Notes: generated from the sequence alone by a model not told the origin. A DNA stretch of 64,000 nucleotides from Burkholderia glumae LMG 2196 = ATCC 33617 (GCF_000960995.1 NZ_CP009434.1:2232001-2296000), one strand, 5' to 3'; counted from the first letter of the stretch, positions 1-8,400 are shown. Numbers and translations are program-made.

Positions 1-988
1 CACGGGACGGTGCCCGGCTGCGCACGAGGTGACCGATCCGGATCATGAACACCATGCTCAAACCTTTGATGAGGATGAATCCGATCGTCATCAGCTCGAA
101 GCCGATTCCGTACCCGCCGATGGCGCGCACGCCGTAGCGGGCGATCAGCGAGTAGACCGCCGTATTCGCAAGAAAGGTCAGCGCCTCGAGCGCAGCCGAA
201 GGCAGGAAGATGCGCAGCAGCCGTCCTTGTGTCGGCCACTCCACGCCGGGACGCGGCAGCACGACCTGCTCGCGGCGCAGCCGCGGACGGATGCACCGGA
301 CGCACCAGCCCAGATACAGGCTCTTGGTGATCCACGAGGTCAGCGCGAGGCCGAACAACTGCAGCGACGGATGCTGGCCGAACAGCCCGAACACGAGCAG
401 CGGATCGAGGACGTTGTTGACCACGCCGCATGTAATGCTGATGCGCGCGGGTGACTTGGTGTCGCCGTAGGTGCGCATCGCGGCGGAAAGCGCCGTGCTG
501 AGCAGCGTGAGCGGAAAGCTGCCTATCACCAGCGCGTAGTAGCCGAACATGCGCTCGCCATGGAACTGGCCGCCGGAAATGAACGTCATCAAGGGTGCCC
601 GCGTACCGATCAGCACCAGCACCACCAGCACGCCGGTCCCGCCCGCGAATATCAGGCTCTGCACGAACAGCCGGCCCTGCTCCTCGCGCGGCGCCTTGGC
701 GAATATCGCCACGAACGACTCCTCGAAGCTCTTGCCGAGCAGGAACAGGAAGATCGCCACGCTGCCGTTGACGAGCGCCAGCAGCGCCATGTCCTCCGCC
801 GGCAGATCGCGAATCCAGCGATAATCGAACAGCGTCATGCAGTAGCCGAAAATCGACGACAGCACCATCGGATAGAGCATCACCCATGTCGCGCGCACCT
901 CGGCCGCGAACTGTCGCATCCGGTCGGCCCGCGACGCAGGTGTCGAAGCCGGCGCGCCCGGCGCGGCCGTGGCGCGATCGTCAGACAT
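1..988 (-). CDS. MATE-family efflux transporter (partial, C-terminus off the left edge)
   Basis: The reverse strand reads as an open frame of about 329 codons with repeated hydrophobic segments and MATE-like loops, for example a conserved stretch containing SAAMRTYGDTKSPARI and VVNNVLDPLLVFG. MATE proteins are inner-membrane antiporters that export small molecules. The start ATG at 986-988 overlaps the stop of the upstream ligase (ATGTCTGA), so the two are translationally coupled. This is the last gene visible in the 8090-to-1 operon and probably exports the product or an intermediate. The substrate cannot be read from the sequence. A complete MATE protein would need roughly 120 more residues beyond the window. 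Confidence 0.85.
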   Translation of the reverse strand, partial: MSDDRATAAPGAPASTPASRADRMRQFAAEVRATWVMLYPMVLSSIFGYCMTLFDYRWIRDLPAEDMALLALVNGSVAIFLFLLGKSFEESFVAIFAKAPREEQGRLFVQSLIFAGGTGVLVVLVLIGTRAPLMTFISGGQFHGERMFGYYALVIGSFPLTLLSTALSAAMRTYGDTKSPARISITCGVVNNVLDPLLVFGLFGQHPSLQLFGLALTSWITKSLYLGWCVRCIRPRLRREQVVLPRPGVEWPTQGRLLRIFLPSAALEALTFLANTAVYSLIARYGVRAIGGYGIGFELMTIGFILIKGLSMVFMIRIGHLVRSRAPSR

Positions 989-2216
989 GGGCGTGCCTCT
1001 CGTCGATCAGGCGCGGCAGCTTCTGGCGCGCCGAAAAGCGCAATGCATCGCGGCCGAGCACCATGAGACGCCCCTCACCCTTGTCGACGCATTCGCGCAG
1101 ATCCTCGATCTCGAGCAGCGCAGCGGCCAGCCGTGACGCGAGCGGCGCGAGTTCGTCCTCGTCGAGGTCCAGCGCGACGGTAAGGCAGTCGCGCCCGAGC
1201 GCGTCGGCATGCAGCTGAAACTGACAATCGAGCGGCCGGCCGGCGCACGCCGCCAGCCGCTGCGCGAGCAGTTCGGCGCTGACCAGGTTGCCCGCGAACT
1301 TGAAGCGCTGATCCGCCCGGCCCTGCAGCACGACCACCGAGCCGCCCTCGCCGCACGTGCAGCACACCGACGGCCCGATGCGCACGCGATCGCCGATCCG
1401 GTAGCGCAGCATCGCGAGGCCAGGATTCGCACGGCTGGTCACGAGCAGTTGCCCGTCTTCCTCCTCGAGGAAAAACCACTCGTCGAACACGTGGTAATGT
1501 CCCTGCGCGCAGCGCGGCGTGTGATAGCCGAGGAAGCCCGTTTCGGTGGTGCCGTACAGCCCGAAGAAGGCGGCATCGCGCCAGCGCTGCCGCACGATCG
1601 CGCGCTTGCGCTCGGAGAATGCCTCGCCGGTGTAGAGAATCTTCGCGACATCGAGATCGATGCCGTGCGCGTCGAGCAGCCGAAGGCACTGCAGCACGCT
1701 CGTCGGCGTGCCGACCAGAACGTTGGGGCGGGCGCGGCCGATAAGGTCCAGCATCGCGGGCAAATCGGCGCCGTAGGCGTCGAGCCGCCCGATCGGCAGG
1801 ACATTCGCGCCGATCGCTTCGAGCAGGCGGTTCACGCCGTCGTACAGCGTGGAAAAGCCGCCGGCGGTAAACAGGTTCGCGACGCGGTCGGTCGGCGCGA
1901 TCGCGGTTCCCGCCAGCGCATTCGCGAGCGAACGGCCATAGGTGGTGTCGGGCCGCTTGCGCGAGGGCGCGTTGAGCAGCAGCTTGACCTCGCCGCTCGT
2001 GCCCGACGTGGTGTAGAACGTCGCGCCGGCAAGGCCCGCGTGATCGAGACGGTCCAGCACGCGCCGCTTCAGGTCGTCGGCGGTCTCGATCGCCACCAGC
2101 TCGCGGAACGCCGCATAGCTGGCCACGCCGGTCGGCAGCTCATGCGCGTAGCGGGCATCGTACGAAAGCGCTTCGCTCACGGTGGATGCATCGAAGCGAG
2201 TCGTGCGGTCGGACAT
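981..2216 (-). CDS. Adenylate-forming ligase, phenylacetate-CoA ligase (PaaK)-like
   Basis: This 411-aa protein carries the P-loop-like adenylation motif SGTSGE at residues 71-76, a YTGEAFSERKR stretch and FGLYGTTETG in the middle, and a GDRVRIG segment followed by a CCTCGEG cysteine patch. These are features of PaaK-type enzymes, which activate a carboxylic acid with ATP. The start at 2216 is chosen because GGAG lies 6 nt upstream; the adjacent ATG at 2219 is too close to it. It is 25 bp downstream of the second ligase gene and overlaps the MATE gene. The substrate is unknown; an aromatic or short acid is plausible from the family. Confidence 0.82.
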   Translation of the reverse strand: MSDRTTRFDASTVSEALSYDARYAHELPTGVASYAAFRELVAIETADDLKRRVLDRLDHAGLAGATFYTTSGTSGEVKLLLNAPSRKRPDTTYGRSLANALAGTAIAPTDRVANLFTAGGFSTLYDGVNRLLEAIGANVLPIGRLDAYGADLPAMLDLIGRARPNVLVGTPTSVLQCLRLLDAHGIDLDVAKILYTGEAFSERKRAIVRQRWRDAAFFGLYGTTETGFLGYHTPRCAQGHYHVFDEWFFLEEEDGQLLVTSRANPGLAMLRYRIGDRVRIGPSVCCTCGEGGSVVVLQGRADQRFKFAGNLVSAELLAQRLAACAGRPLDCQFQLHADALGRDCLTVALDLDEDELAPLASRLAAALLEIEDLRECVDKGEGRLMVLGRDALRFSARQKLPRLIDERHAHV

Positions 2217-2241
2217 CATAGGCTCCAGGTTCGGGCTTCGG

Positions 2242-3708
2242 TCACGCGCTTTCGCGCAACAGACGCAATGAGATCTTTCCGGTGCTGGTGACCGGAAGAT
2301 CGTCGACAAACAGCACGTCGGCGATGCGCGGATACAGCGGGAACGCGGCCCGGTAGCGGCTCAGGATGCGCGACTTGAAATCCACTTCGGTACCAGCCGG
2401 CACCCGGCCCGGCACGACGAACACCGTCAGCGCGCCGGTCTGCGGATCGGCGAGGAAATAGCTTTTCGCGATGTCGTCGAACGCATCGAAATGCTGGTGC
2501 AGCAGGCTGACGTTGATTAGCCGGCCGTTGCACTTGACCGTCTCGTCGCGCCGGCCGACCCAGAACACGACGCCGTCGTCGCGTCGGAACACGAGATCGC
2601 CGGATTCCAGCGGCGTGAACTGCCGCAGGCTGCCGTCCGGCTGCAGATAGCCTTGCATCGCGTAAGGCGTGCGGTAAAGCAGATGACCGGGTTCGCCGGG
2701 TGCGCACGGCCGGCCCTGCGCATCGACGATCGACAGGCAGATGCTCGGGTCGATCGGGCGGCCCGGCGCGAGCACTCCCTCGAAGCAGTACGACGCGACA
2801 TGCGGCAGATCGGCTGGCGTGAGCGGCAGCGCGAAGATCCGCGGCCCCGACTCGGTCTGGCCGAAGTTGTTCCACAGGCAGGCGCCGAGCGCGAGCAGGC
2901 GGCGCACCTGTGCCGCATAGATGCGATCGGATGCGTTGAGCACGACGATTCCGTCGAACCTCATGCCCGGCGTCGCCTCGGCCAGATCACACACGCGCTC
3001 GGCAATGCTGCGGATCAAAGGCACGAAGCGGATCCGGCCGCCGCCCAGGTAGCCGAGCACCTCGTGCGCGGTCAGCGACGCCCGTTCGAGCCAGACGGTC
3101 GCGCCGGCCAGCAGGCCGCTCATGATCGTCGAGAAGCCGTACATGTAGTGGGTGGGGAACATGCAGAGCACGCCGTCGCCGGGCCGCACCTCCAGATAGC
3201 GGCCTACCGCCAGCGCATTCTCGACGAGCTGCGCTTCGTCGTAGACGACCAGCTTCGGCGCACTCGTGGTGCCCGACGTCATGAAGACGATCTGCGCGCG
3301 TGGCACGTCGGCGCGCGGCCACGCGAACCCGTCGTCCCCCGGCGCTTCCGCTTCGGCCAGCGCAGGGTCGAGCACGACGACCGGCAGCCCGTGGCACGCG
3401 ATCGACCGGGGCGCGACCACCGCGAGCGCATCCAGCCGGTACTGGCGCAGCGCGGCGGACAGCATCTTCGGGTCGCACAGGACGACCCGGCAGCCGAGTG
3501 CCGAGGCGAGCAGCGTGAACAGGAAGTAGTCGAACCCCGAGAAGCCGACCGCGATCAAACAGCCGCGCCCGAGCAGGTGCGGCTCCAGCGGGCCCAGCGC
3601 GCGGCGCGCGGCCCTCAGCCGTGCGCGCAGGTCTTCCGCCCTCAGGCGCGTCCCGTTCACGACGAGATGCCAGTTCGCCTCCCGGGCCAGCAGCGAAGTG
3701 AACTTCAT
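2242..3708 (-). CDS. AMP-binding acyl-CoA/acyl-ACP synthetase
   Basis: The 488-aa protein has an ANL-superfamily layout: TSGTTSAPK at residues 144-152 (ATP-binding A3 motif), NNFGQTESG (A5), GDLVFRRDDG (A7), GRRDETVKCNGRLIN (A8) and the C-terminal TSTGKISL with the catalytic lysine near residue 478. It should activate an acid as an acyl-adenylate and pass it to CoA or to the ACP encoded in the same operon. Its ATG overlaps the stop of the upstream ketosynthase by 4 bp (ATGA). It is clearly a different subfamily from the PaaK-like ligase that follows it. Confidence 0.87.
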   Translation of the reverse strand: MKFTSLLAREANWHLVVNGTRLRAEDLRARLRAARRALGPLEPHLLGRGCLIAVGFSGFDYFLFTLLASALGCRVVLCDPKMLSAALRQYRLDALAVVAPRSIACHGLPVVVLDPALAEAEAPGDDGFAWPRADVPRAQIVFMTSGTTSAPKLVVYDEAQLVENALAVGRYLEVRPGDGVLCMFPTHYMYGFSTIMSGLLAGATVWLERASLTAHEVLGYLGGGRIRFVPLIRSIAERVCDLAEATPGMRFDGIVVLNASDRIYAAQVRRLLALGACLWNNFGQTESGPRIFALPLTPADLPHVASYCFEGVLAPGRPIDPSICLSIVDAQGRPCAPGEPGHLLYRTPYAMQGYLQPDGSLRQFTPLESGDLVFRRDDGVVFWVGRRDETVKCNGRLINVSLLHQHFDAFDDIAKSYFLADPQTGALTVFVVPGRVPAGTEVDFKSRILSRYRAAFPLYPRIADVLFVDDLPVTSTGKISLRLLRESA

Positions 3709-4979
3709 GCGGCCGCTCCTTCCAGCACGAGCGAAGCCGCGAGACCGCCCATGCCGAACGAGTTCTTGAGCACGCGCCGCGCATGGCTGGGCATCGGCGC
3801 GCGGACGACGTTCACGGGGCACTCCTGCGCCTGCTCGTCGAGGTTGATAGTCGCCGGGATGAAGCGTTCCCGCAGTCCGATTACGGTGTTCAGCACCTCC
3901 ATCGCGCCGGCCGTCGCGATCAGGTGCCCGTGCTGCGATTTGTTGGCGGTAACGGGAATCCGGGGCTGCATGGGGAAGATCGCGCGGATCGCCTCCGATT
4001 CGTGCTTGTCGTTGAGCACCGTCGACGTCCCGTGCGCGTTGATGTAGTCGATATCGCCGGGCGCGCATCCCGCATCGGCGAGGGCGCGCTGCATCGCGAG
4101 CCGCATCTCGAGCGACTGCAGGTGGGGAATCACGATGTGCTCGGCGGCCAGGCTCGCTCCGTAGCCGGCCACCCGCCCAAGCGGCGTATCGCCCCGGGCA
4201 CGGACGGCCGACTCGCGCTCGATCAGGAACAGCACCGCGCCTTCCGCGAGCACGAAGCCGGAGCGGCGCGTGTCGAACGGCCGCGAACGGTGCCGAGGGT
4301 CGAGCTTCAGGTCGGTCGAGATCACGTCGAGCGATTCGAGCCGCGCGAGATTGAGCGGATTGACCTTGCCCGACACGCCGCCGACGATGGCCGCGTCGAT
4401 GCGCCCCTGACGCAGCGCGAGCATGCCCATGCCGATCGCCTGCAGCGACGCGGAGCACAAGCCCACGTGTGCGAGCGCGCAACCGCTGAACGGAATATGG
4501 CGATGAATCGCGCCGAACACGGCGGTCGCATCGCCACTCACGAACTCGCTCATCCGCATGTGCGAAACCAGCACGCGAATCAGCGCGTCGCGTGATTTTT
4601 CATCCTTGAGCTTGTCGACGAGCTCGAGCGCGCTCTGCACGTCGGTGGCCGGCGCGTCGACGCCGACCAGGCAGCCGATGCGCTCCGGCGCGTAGTCGCG
4701 CGCAACGAACGGCGCCTGCGCGAGCAGCCGCGCCGCCGCGAGCTCGCCATACAGCTGCTCGGTGCCGACCCGCCGCGCGGAAGGCCAGCGCACGCGCTCG
4801 TTGCCCTCGTCGGGCACGCCCGCGTGTTCGGTCGTGTAGGTCGAGCAATCGAACTTCTCGATCCGGCGAATGCCGGAGCGGCCTTCGCGGAGCGCGGCAT
4901 GCAGTTCGTCGTAGCTGCCGCCGAGTGGTGTGACAGCGCCGAATGCGCTGATGACGATTGCGTCCGATCGCAGCTTCAT
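3705..4979 (-). CDS. Beta-ketoacyl-ACP synthase, FabF-like (catalytic)
   Basis: This 424-aa thiolase-fold condensing enzyme has an apparently complete Cys-His-His triad: Cys175 in GLCSASLQAIG, His316 in NAHGTST, and His352 in NKSQHGHL, where Lys347 and His352 keep the KxxxxH spacing of FabF. It should extend an ACP-bound chain by decarboxylative Claisen condensation. It overlaps both neighbours by ATGA. The preceding gene encodes a related but catalytically degenerate protein, so the two may form a KS/chain-length-factor-type heterodimer. FabF itself is normally next to acpP; here the neighbours are ligases and an exporter, which points to specialised metabolism. Confidence 0.9.
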   Translation of the reverse strand: MKLRSDAIVISAFGAVTPLGGSYDELHAALREGRSGIRRIEKFDCSTYTTEHAGVPDEGNERVRWPSARRVGTEQLYGELAAARLLAQAPFVARDYAPERIGCLVGVDAPATDVQSALELVDKLKDEKSRDALIRVLVSHMRMSEFVSGDATAVFGAIHRHIPFSGCALAHVGLCSASLQAIGMGMLALRQGRIDAAIVGGVSGKVNPLNLARLESLDVISTDLKLDPRHRSRPFDTRRSGFVLAEGAVLFLIERESAVRARGDTPLGRVAGYGASLAAEHIVIPHLQSLEMRLAMQRALADAGCAPGDIDYINAHGTSTVLNDKHESEAIRAIFPMQPRIPVTANKSQHGHLIATAGAMEVLNTVIGLRERFIPATINLDEQAQECPVNVVRAPMPSHARRVLKNSFGMGGLAASLVLEGAAA

Positions 4980-6073
4980 CGCCCCACCCCGCTCAGCTTG
5001 CGAACCAGGATCGCACCGAGGCCCGACGACACGCCGATGCCGTTGACCAGCACGGCCGCGCCGATCGGAATGGCCGGATCCGCGATCGCGAGAACCAGGT
5101 CGATCAGATTGTTCGCCCGCCCGGTATAGCCTACATACGGCTTGTAAGCGTGCATGACGGCGTTCGGCCAGGCATGCAGCACGGCGTTGCGCTCCGCCTT
5201 GGCCAGCGACGGCTCGCCGTTCTGATAGAGCACGACGTGCGGCACGCCAAGCGCGCCCTGGTCGGGAAACCGCGCGAACAGCCGCGACCAGTCCGCACTC
5301 GACACCGAGGTGTCCGGCTTGTAAAGCGAATGAACGTCGAGCACCTGCGCGCAGGGCCGGCCCCCGCCGCGCGGCGTGCGCTCGACGACGGCGGCGACGG
5401 CTCCGAACGCGGGAACGATGCCGACCGGGTGCGAGCTGGTCCGCAACAGGCCCATCTTCTCGAATGCCGCGACGTTGTCGGCCGAGGTCATGTCGCCGAC
5501 GGCCGCGATGACGGCGCGCTCGATCGCGCCGCCCTCGATCTGCCGGTGCGCCTCCTCGAGCGCGCACAGGCTGGTCAACGACATTCGTTGCAGCGGATAG
5601 CCTTCGCCACGCAGCGCGAACAGTTTCGATATCTGGTACAGCGCGTTGGTGGTCAGCAGACGCAGCATATCCAGTGGATTCAGGTCGGCCTTGACTTCGC
5701 CGAGGTAGCCGCAGGCGTCGAGGCCGTGACGCGCGTGCAGCGGCGTGAGCACGGCCATCGTCGCGTCCTCGCCCTCGACGCCCGTGAATACCGCGAACCG
5801 CTCGCGCTCCTCGCTCGTGTAGGGCCGGCCGGCCGATGCGGCGTCGAATGCCTCGGCGGCCACCTGCAGCGCGAGACGCGAACTGGGATTGAGCAGCGAA
5901 CGATCCTCGCGCGCCATGCGCTGCACGAGCGGAAACGGCAGGTTGCCGCGCACGTAGTCGCCCGGCTTCGCGGCAGGCGCGAGCGTCGCGCGCGCGGCGA
6001 AGTCGACGTCCAGCAGCGACGCGATGTCGGGAAAAGCGGCCGTCGCGATGCCCAGGCCGGTGATGTACGACAT
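4976..6073 (-). CDS. Degenerate ketosynthase-like protein (chain-length-factor-like)
   Basis: The 365-aa product has a thiolase-like outline (MSYITGLGIATAAFPD at the N-terminus, NGIGVSSGLGAILV at the C-terminus) but lacks the catalytic set. The nucleophile region reads MSLTSLCALEEAH, with no cysteine in the expected register. There is no NAHGT motif, and the KxxxxH region reads YKPYVGYTGRANN, with the lysine and glycine kept and the histidine lost. By analogy to type II systems it may be the non-catalytic partner of the downstream ketosynthase. The start at 6073 has GGGGA about 7 nt upstream. The family is uncertain; it could also be a ligand-binding thiolase homologue. Confidence 0.75.
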   Translation of the reverse strand: MSYITGLGIATAAFPDIASLLDVDFAARATLAPAAKPGDYVRGNLPFPLVQRMAREDRSLLNPSSRLALQVAAEAFDAASAGRPYTSEERERFAVFTGVEGEDATMAVLTPLHARHGLDACGYLGEVKADLNPLDMLRLLTTNALYQISKLFALRGEGYPLQRMSLTSLCALEEAHRQIEGGAIERAVIAAVGDMTSADNVAAFEKMGLLRTSSHPVGIVPAFGAVAAVVERTPRGGGRPCAQVLDVHSLYKPDTSVSSADWSRLFARFPDQGALGVPHVVLYQNGEPSLAKAERNAVLHAWPNAVMHAYKPYVGYTGRANNLIDLVLAIADPAIPIGAAVLVNGIGVSSGLGAILVRKLSGVGR

Positions 6074-6165
6074 GGCAAATCCCCATTCACGTGAGTCGAA
6101 AACGGGCGGCCGCACGGCGCCGCGCCGCGTGGCGCGACGTTCCTGTGCCGCGGGCCGAACGCGGG

Positions 6166-6522
6166 TCAGCTGAACTGCGCGATGCGGCGCTCGATGTAGT
6201 TCACGGTGAAGTGCTCGTAGAGCGCCTGCAGGCTGCATTTCTCGTGGCCGTTCCAGCTCATCACGTCGCATACCTGCCGCCAGCCGGCATCGGTCCACTC
6301 GGTGCCGGTGTGGCATTGCGGATCGAGCAGCATGCGGTTGAACGGCCAGAGGTTTTCGAGGCTGATGCGCTTGTCCACCTTGTCCTTGAGCTCGTAGCAA
6401 AGATCGACGTAGTCGATCGAGCTCATGTTCAGCTCGCGGAACAGCGACGCGGAGTCGGCCACCTGTTCGGGGCCGCTCAGATAGAGGATTTGCGCGACGA
6501 TGTTCTTGATGTCTTCCTTCAT
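6166..6522 (-). CDS. Acyl carrier protein-like, with C-terminal extension
   Basis: The first 60 residues of this 118-aa protein fit an ACP fold: LFRELNMSSIDYVDLCYELKDK matches the DSLDxVEL region, with Ser35 at the phosphopantetheine position in SSID rather than DSLD. The remaining half (about residues 60-118) is an unusual extension with TGTEWTDAGWRQVCDVMSW and a C-terminal amphipathic stretch; normal ACPs are about 80 aa. AAGGAG lies 9 nt upstream of the ATG, one of the best ribosome sites in the operon. It should carry the growing chain between the encoded ketosynthase, reductase and dehydratases. Modification of Ser35 is inferred only. Confidence 0.78.
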   Translation of the reverse strand: MKEDIKNIVAQILYLSGPEQVADSASLFRELNMSSIDYVDLCYELKDKVDKRISLENLWPFNRMLLDPQCHTGTEWTDAGWRQVCDVMSWNGHEKCSLQALYEHFTVNYIERRIAQFS

Positions 6523-6547
6523 GATCCACTCTCCTTGAGTCACTGGG

Positions 6548-7276
6548 TCAGCCACTGATGTTCTCGCCATTGCCGAGATCGACGACGCTGCCGGTCGTTT
6601 CGAGCGCGCCGTTCGCGAGCAGCAGGACCGCGCGCGCAACCTGCTCGGGCTCGAGGATCTTGCGCATCGGAATCTGGCGGTAGAACGCCGCCGCGTCCTG
6701 CGCAGCGAGAAAGCGCTCGAACAGGTCGGAGCGCACGAACCCCGGCGCGACCGCGTTGACGCGCACGCCGAAGCGCGCCATCTCGAGTGCCAGCGTTTTG
6801 GTGAAGCGCTCGATCGCCGCCTTCGACGCACCGTATGCGCCGTTGCCGGTCTTGGGCTTGCGCGCAGCGATCGACGACACGTTGACGATCGCGCCTCGCC
6901 GGCGCGACTGCATGCCTTCGCCGAACGCGTGGCAGAACGCCATGGTCGCGCCGAGGTTGATCCGCAGCGTTTCCCAGTAGCGCGAAAACGGACGGCCGAT
7001 CAGCAGCGCGTCGTCGTTGATGCCCGCGTTGTTCACGAGCACCTCGACGGCCGCTTCGGCATTGACGTGGTCGGCGAACGCCTGCACGGCGTTCCAGTCG
7101 CCGCCGTCGACCCGAAAGCCGCGCGCCGCGCCGTCATGCGCGCGCTCCAGCGCGTCGGCCAGTTCCGGATTCGATCGGTAGGTGAAGTACACGGCGTGGC
7201 CGTCGGCGATCAGCGCGTCGACGATCGCGCGCCCGATCCCGCGGGTGCCGCCCGTCACGATGGCGAGCTTCGTCAT
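6548..7276 (-). CDS. 3-oxoacyl-ACP reductase-like SDR (FabG-like)
   Basis: A 242-aa classical short-chain dehydrogenase. It has the nucleotide-binding TGGTRGIG at residues 8-15, NNAG at 82-85, and the catalytic Ser135, Tyr148 and Lys152 in NVSS and YGASK. The conserved PGFVRSDL segment follows. In this setting it most likely reduces the 3-keto group of an ACP-bound intermediate with NADPH. It overlaps the upstream hotdog gene by 4 bp, and the ACP gene follows 25 bp downstream. The length is normal for FabG. Confidence 0.9.
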   Translation of the reverse strand: MTKLAIVTGGTRGIGRAIVDALIADGHAVYFTYRSNPELADALERAHDGAARGFRVDGGDWNAVQAFADHVNAEAAVEVLVNNAGINDDALLIGRPFSRYWETLRINLGATMAFCHAFGEGMQSRRRGAIVNVSSIAARKPKTGNGAYGASKAAIERFTKTLALEMARFGVRVNAVAPGFVRSDLFERFLAAQDAAAFYRQIPMRKILEPEQVARAVLLLANGALETTGSVVDLGNGENISG

Positions 7277-7644
7277 GCGTCGTGCTCCCAGCTGAGGATG
7301 CCGTCCATCACGCCCCGGCCGTTTGCATCCCGCAGCTCGACGTGCGCGGTGGTGCGCGTGCCGTCCTGCTGCAAGCGCCGCAGCCGCGCGGTCAGGCGCT
7401 CGCCCGGCCGTACCGGGCAAATGAAGCTGACCTTGCGGAGCGTCAGCGCCGGCACCGGCCGGCGTGCCGCGATGCCGAGCGCATCGAACAGCATCGCGAT
7501 CGCCAGGCTGAGGCTGAACGAGCCGGGCAGCACCGGAAACTGCTCGAAGTGCTCGTCGAAGAGCGGTGCGGCCTGCGCCACCTCGATCACGCCGAACTGA
7601 TCGCCGCGGATCGCCGCCGCCGGCAGTGCGGTGGCGGGCATCAT
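7273..7644 (-). CDS. Hotdog-fold dehydratase-like protein carrying the catalytic-type histidine
   Basis: A 123-aa single hotdog domain. The segment LFDEHFEQFPVLPGSF aligns by eye with the FabZ active-site motif FxGHFPxxPxxPG, placing His32 at the catalytic position. The acidic partner residue of FabZ (the E of IEAMAQ) is replaced here: SLSLAIAM, with Ser at that place. GGGAG stands about 7 nt before the ATG at 7644, and the start overlaps the upstream gene by ATGA. It probably works with the upstream hotdog protein as a heterodimeric 3-hydroxyacyl-ACP dehydratase, as described for the ApeI/ApeP pair of aryl polyene clusters. That pairing is inference. Confidence 0.75.
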   Translation of the reverse strand: MMPATALPAAAIRGDQFGVIEVAQAAPLFDEHFEQFPVLPGSFSLSLAIAMLFDALGIAARRPVPALTLRKVSFICPVRPGERLTARLRRLQQDGTRTTAHVELRDANGRGVMDGILSWEHDA

Positions 7645-8090
7645 GATCGTTCTCCCGGCACGGCCGATGCGGGCCTGCCGGCCGGCATCAAGGCGACGAA
7701 CACGGTCCCCGACGCGACGGGCGGACAGCTGCTGGCATCGGCATCGCGGGCCGCCACCTCGACCCGGTAGCCGTCGCCGTGCTTCGCGACCGTGCCGGCC
7801 AGCGCCAGCCTCGGATAGCCGTCTACGCGGTGCAGCGTCAGTTCGCGCAACTGCGCGGGCACCATCAGGGCCGGCGCGCCGTGCATCGTGCGCGACGCCT
7901 TGACCGCGAACTGATGCAGCGCCTCGATGACGAGCAACGCCGGACCGGCACTCGCCCAGTCGCGATACCGCCGCGGATCGACATCGCCCGCGAAACGCGC
8001 GGGATCGGACGGATCCCGGACCACTCGACAAAGGGCAAGAAAGCCAGGCTGCGCCGCCTCGCCCCCCCTCTCAAACCTGATATGTCGCAT
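7641..8090 (-). CDS. Hotdog-fold dehydratase-like protein carrying the acidic residue
   Basis: The 149-aa first gene of the operon. GPALLVIEALHQFAV resembles the central helix of FabZ-type dehydratases (PGxLxIEAMAQ), with Glu56 at the catalytic acid position, but the HFPxxP histidine motif is missing from the preceding segment. This is the mirror image of its neighbour, which keeps the histidine and lacks the glutamate. An AAGG sequence lies about 7 nt before the ATG. Function as half of a split dehydratase is inferred; the protein is otherwise not recognisable with confidence. Confidence 0.65.
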   Translation of the reverse strand: MRHIRFERGGEAAQPGFLALCRVVRDPSDPARFAGDVDPRRYRDWASAGPALLVIEALHQFAVKASRTMHGAPALMVPAQLRELTLHRVDGYPRLALAGTVAKHGDGYRVEVAARDADASSCPPVASGTVFVALMPAGRPASAVPGERS

Positions 8091-8146
8091 TTTTTTGCCT
8101 TGTTATGTCTGTGTTTTCGGCTTCTCGCACCCCGGTGACGGCTCTC

Positions 8147-8160
8147 ACATCGGCCGATGT
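8147..8160. promoter_or_regulatory. Perfect 14-bp palindrome, possible operator
   Basis: ACATCGG followed directly by its reverse complement CCGATGT. It sits 57 bp upstream of the leftward operon start, where a repressor or activator could act on either operon. There is no match to a site I can name. Confidence 0.4.
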
Positions 8161-8346
8161 CGTGCGGATCGGCTGCTGATCGGCTGCGAGTGTATCGATT
8201 CGTCGCGCAAAGAAACGATCATGCGACCAATTGCAGAAACGGACGACGAACCGCGCATGGCGCCGATGGAATGCAACGCCGGGAGACTGCCTGCGGCGGG
8301 CCGCAAACGGCTCGCCGCGCCGGTGCGCAACGGTGCTTACCGACGG

Positions 8347-8400
8347 CCGCCGTTCGTCGCGGAGGAATGCCGTTCGTCCGCGCGTTCCGCCGTTCGTCGC
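8347..8400 (+). repeat. Three direct repeats on a 20-bp period upstream of the ABC operon
   Basis: GCCGTTCGTC occurs at 8349-8358, 8369-8378 and 8389-8398. The first and third copies extend to an identical 14-mer (8347-8360 and 8387-8400). A 20-bp period is about two helical turns, as expected for cooperative binding on one DNA face. The repeats end 68 bp before the GTG start of the ABC gene. Confidence 0.55.

Noticed and set aside
1..8090. A canonical aryl polyene (APE) cluster
   Set aside because: Several parts match in type, but no ammonia-lyase, glycosyltransferase/acyltransferase or MMPL-type exporter is visible here; only the general logic is shared.
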